Shown piece by piece: positions 5,377 through 5,877 of a DNA stretch of 5,877 nt. Position numbers and translations under genes: made by a program. The notes under the pieces are model-generated. The model did no database searches and had not been told where the DNA came from. It saw only the letters and a list, made by a program, of their open reading frames with translations. The DNA is taken from NCBI GenBank assembly GCA_020356305.1, contig CP070636.1:488042-493918 (forward strand), read 5' to 3'. This DNA comes from Candidatus Bathyarchaeota archaeon (GTDB lineage: Archaea > Thermoproteota > Bathyarchaeia > Bathyarchaeales > Bathyarchaeaceae). The number at the start of each line of letters is the position of its first letter. Position 1 is the stretch's first letter.

Positions 5377-5436
5377 ATTTCGCGTGGTCACCAATTTTAA
5401 CGCACGCGCACTTTGTTTTGTTATTCACCATGAATG
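5377..5436. repeat. 60-bp direct repeat, copy B (aIF-1A 3' flank)
   Basis: Partner of 3886-3945, 55 of 60 identical. It begins 6 nt after the aIF-1A stop on the minus strand. The rest of the 5151-5442 gap contains only the TFE promoter candidate, a (GC)4 run at 5269-5276 and the palindrome CGCGAATTTCGCG at 5373-5385; no gene is seen. Confidence 0.85.
5381..5408 (-). other. Hairpin in 3' flank of the intact aIF-1A
   Basis: On the minus strand CGCGTG (5408-5403) pairs with CACGCG (5386-5381), and GTTA with TGAC via one G-U pair, with a bulged C and a 7-nt loop. The other copy has GTCA in place of GTTA, so pairing is kept on the minus strand but becomes C-A on the plus strand. This points to a function in the aIF-1A transcript, perhaps 3' end formation or stability. 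No T-run follows. Confidence 0.45.
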
Positions 5437-5442
5437 GTCCTG

Positions 5443-5787
5443 TTAAATCGTTAGGTATCCGTTGTTTCTCAGCCATCCAACTTGATTTCTTTTGTATCGC
5501 CAAATTATGTCGCCACGCTTGTCGGACTGAAAGTCCCATGGAGAGACCAGAACGATGTCTCCCAGCCTTATCCACATCCTTCTTTTCATTTTTCCTCGGA
5601 TTCTGCAGAGTCGCTCCTTCCCATCTTGGCAGCTCACTAGAAGTCGATCGAACCCCAACATTTTTTCAGTTATACCCATGAGGTCGTTGGCCACAGGCAG
5701 CTTAATATTGCTAAACTCTTCTTCACTTTTTTCCTTCTGCCCACTATAATCCTTCCAACTTTCTAGGTTTTGATTGGCCGTAGACAT
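5443..5787 (-). CDS. Translation initiation factor 1A (aIF-1A), altered N-terminus
   Basis: A 114-residue factor that binds the A-site region of the small ribosomal subunit and helps start-codon selection. The S1/OB domain is complete from about residue 30 to 112: GFDRLLVSC, the signature RIRGKMKRRMWIR (62-74), GDIVLVSPWDFQ and DIIWRYKRNQVGWL. The first 19 residues (from MSTANQ) are unlike the usual basic GKKK tail. Relative to the truncated copy, four bases of an A-run are missing (at 5738), which throws the ancestral GTG (5742-5744) out of frame. ATG 5787 is the only usable start between that point and the in-frame stop at 5803-5805. No good SD precedes it, but a possible upstream gene ends 4 nt before it, so translational coupling is plausible; AAATAAAG near 5808-5815 could also give a leaderless transcript. 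A consensus error in the A-run is a real alternative. Confidence 0.9.
   Translation of the reverse strand: MSTANQNLESWKDYSGQKEKSEEEFSNIKLPVANDLMGITEKMLGFDRLLVSCQDGKERLCRIRGKMKRRMWIRLGDIVLVSPWDFQSDKRGDIIWRYKRNQVGWLRNNGYLTI
5659..5745. repeat. Direct repeat, copy B (aIF-1A N-terminal coding part)
   Basis: Partner of 3954-4044. The three substitutions inside shared codons all change the residue (E/K, K/R, F/L). The single 4-base gap lies in the A-run after the ancestral start. Confidence 0.9.
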
Positions 5788-5791
5788 GTTC

Positions 5792-5877
5792 TCAGTTGCG
5801 CGTTAGCTTTATTTCCATGGTTGAAACGTTTCTTGTTCCGCCTTCTTCTTGCTGTATTTCTTCTGTTCCTATCGTTA
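5792..5877 (-). CDS. Possible C-terminal end of an upstream gene, cut by window edge
   Basis: One minus-strand frame is open from the window edge for 27 codons to TGA at 5792-5794. It is rich in Glu/Gln and then ends TMEIKLTRN, which is plausible protein. The stop is 4 nt before the aIF-1A ATG, an operon-like spacing. A second open frame here is almost all Arg/Lys/Asn and looks like a by-product of purine-rich DNA. Too short to identify; it may be noncoding. Confidence 0.3.
   Translation of the reverse strand, partial: TIGTEEIQQEEGGTRNVSTMEIKLTRN

Noticed and set aside
1..5877. tRNA, rRNA, CRISPR, insertion sequence
   Set aside because: No cloverleaf with a TTCRA arm, no spaced short repeats, and no transposase frame were seen on reading both strands.

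Overview
This window looks archaeal. It carries a TFE-alpha type transcription initiation factor and a translation initiation factor 1A (aIF-1A), it has TATA-like boxes and GAGG-type Shine-Dalgarno (SD) sites, and it encodes a DUF5518-like Gly-rich membrane protein and a sequon-rich secreted protein. An anaerobe of the Bathyarchaeia/TACK type fits the overall style (iron-sulfur flavoprotein-like reductase, secreted repeat protein), but the lineage is an inference and is not fixed by the sequence.

Layout. Positions 1-214 hold no recognisable gene. A 493-residue secreted protein lies on the minus strand (215-1696). A short divergent promoter region separates it from three plus-strand genes: a DUF5518-like membrane protein (1862-2248), a metallo-beta-lactamase-fold hydrolase with a TPR-like tail (2327-3232), and an NADPH-dependent FMN reductase / iron-sulfur flavoprotein relative (3308-3880). 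From about 3890 to the right end everything coding is on the minus strand. Read 5' to 3' on that strand the order is: the last codons of a possible upstream gene (5792-5877), aIF-1A (5443-5787), TFE-alpha (4629-5150), a YkgJ-type Cys-cluster protein (4174-4554), and a truncated second aIF-1A (3930-4043).

The most interesting signal is the aIF-1A pair. The copy next to the reductase keeps a TATA box, a GAGGTG SD, a GTG start and the canonical basic N-terminal tail. It then runs into an 8-base (GC)n patch that replaces about 220 bp, which is the whole OB fold, and resumes in 60 bp of 3' flank. The intact copy has the full OB fold, but compared with the relic it has lost four bases of an A-run just after the ancestral GTG. 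The ancestral start is therefore out of frame, and the gene seems to use an upstream ATG that adds a new N-terminal tail. The 60-bp 3' flank kept in both copies can fold into the same 10-bp hairpin. The two copies are direct repeats that enclose TFE and the YkgJ gene.

The plus-strand genes do not form an obvious pathway. The initiation-factor cluster is a coherent information-processing block. No tRNA, rRNA, CRISPR array, insertion sequence or origin was recognised.
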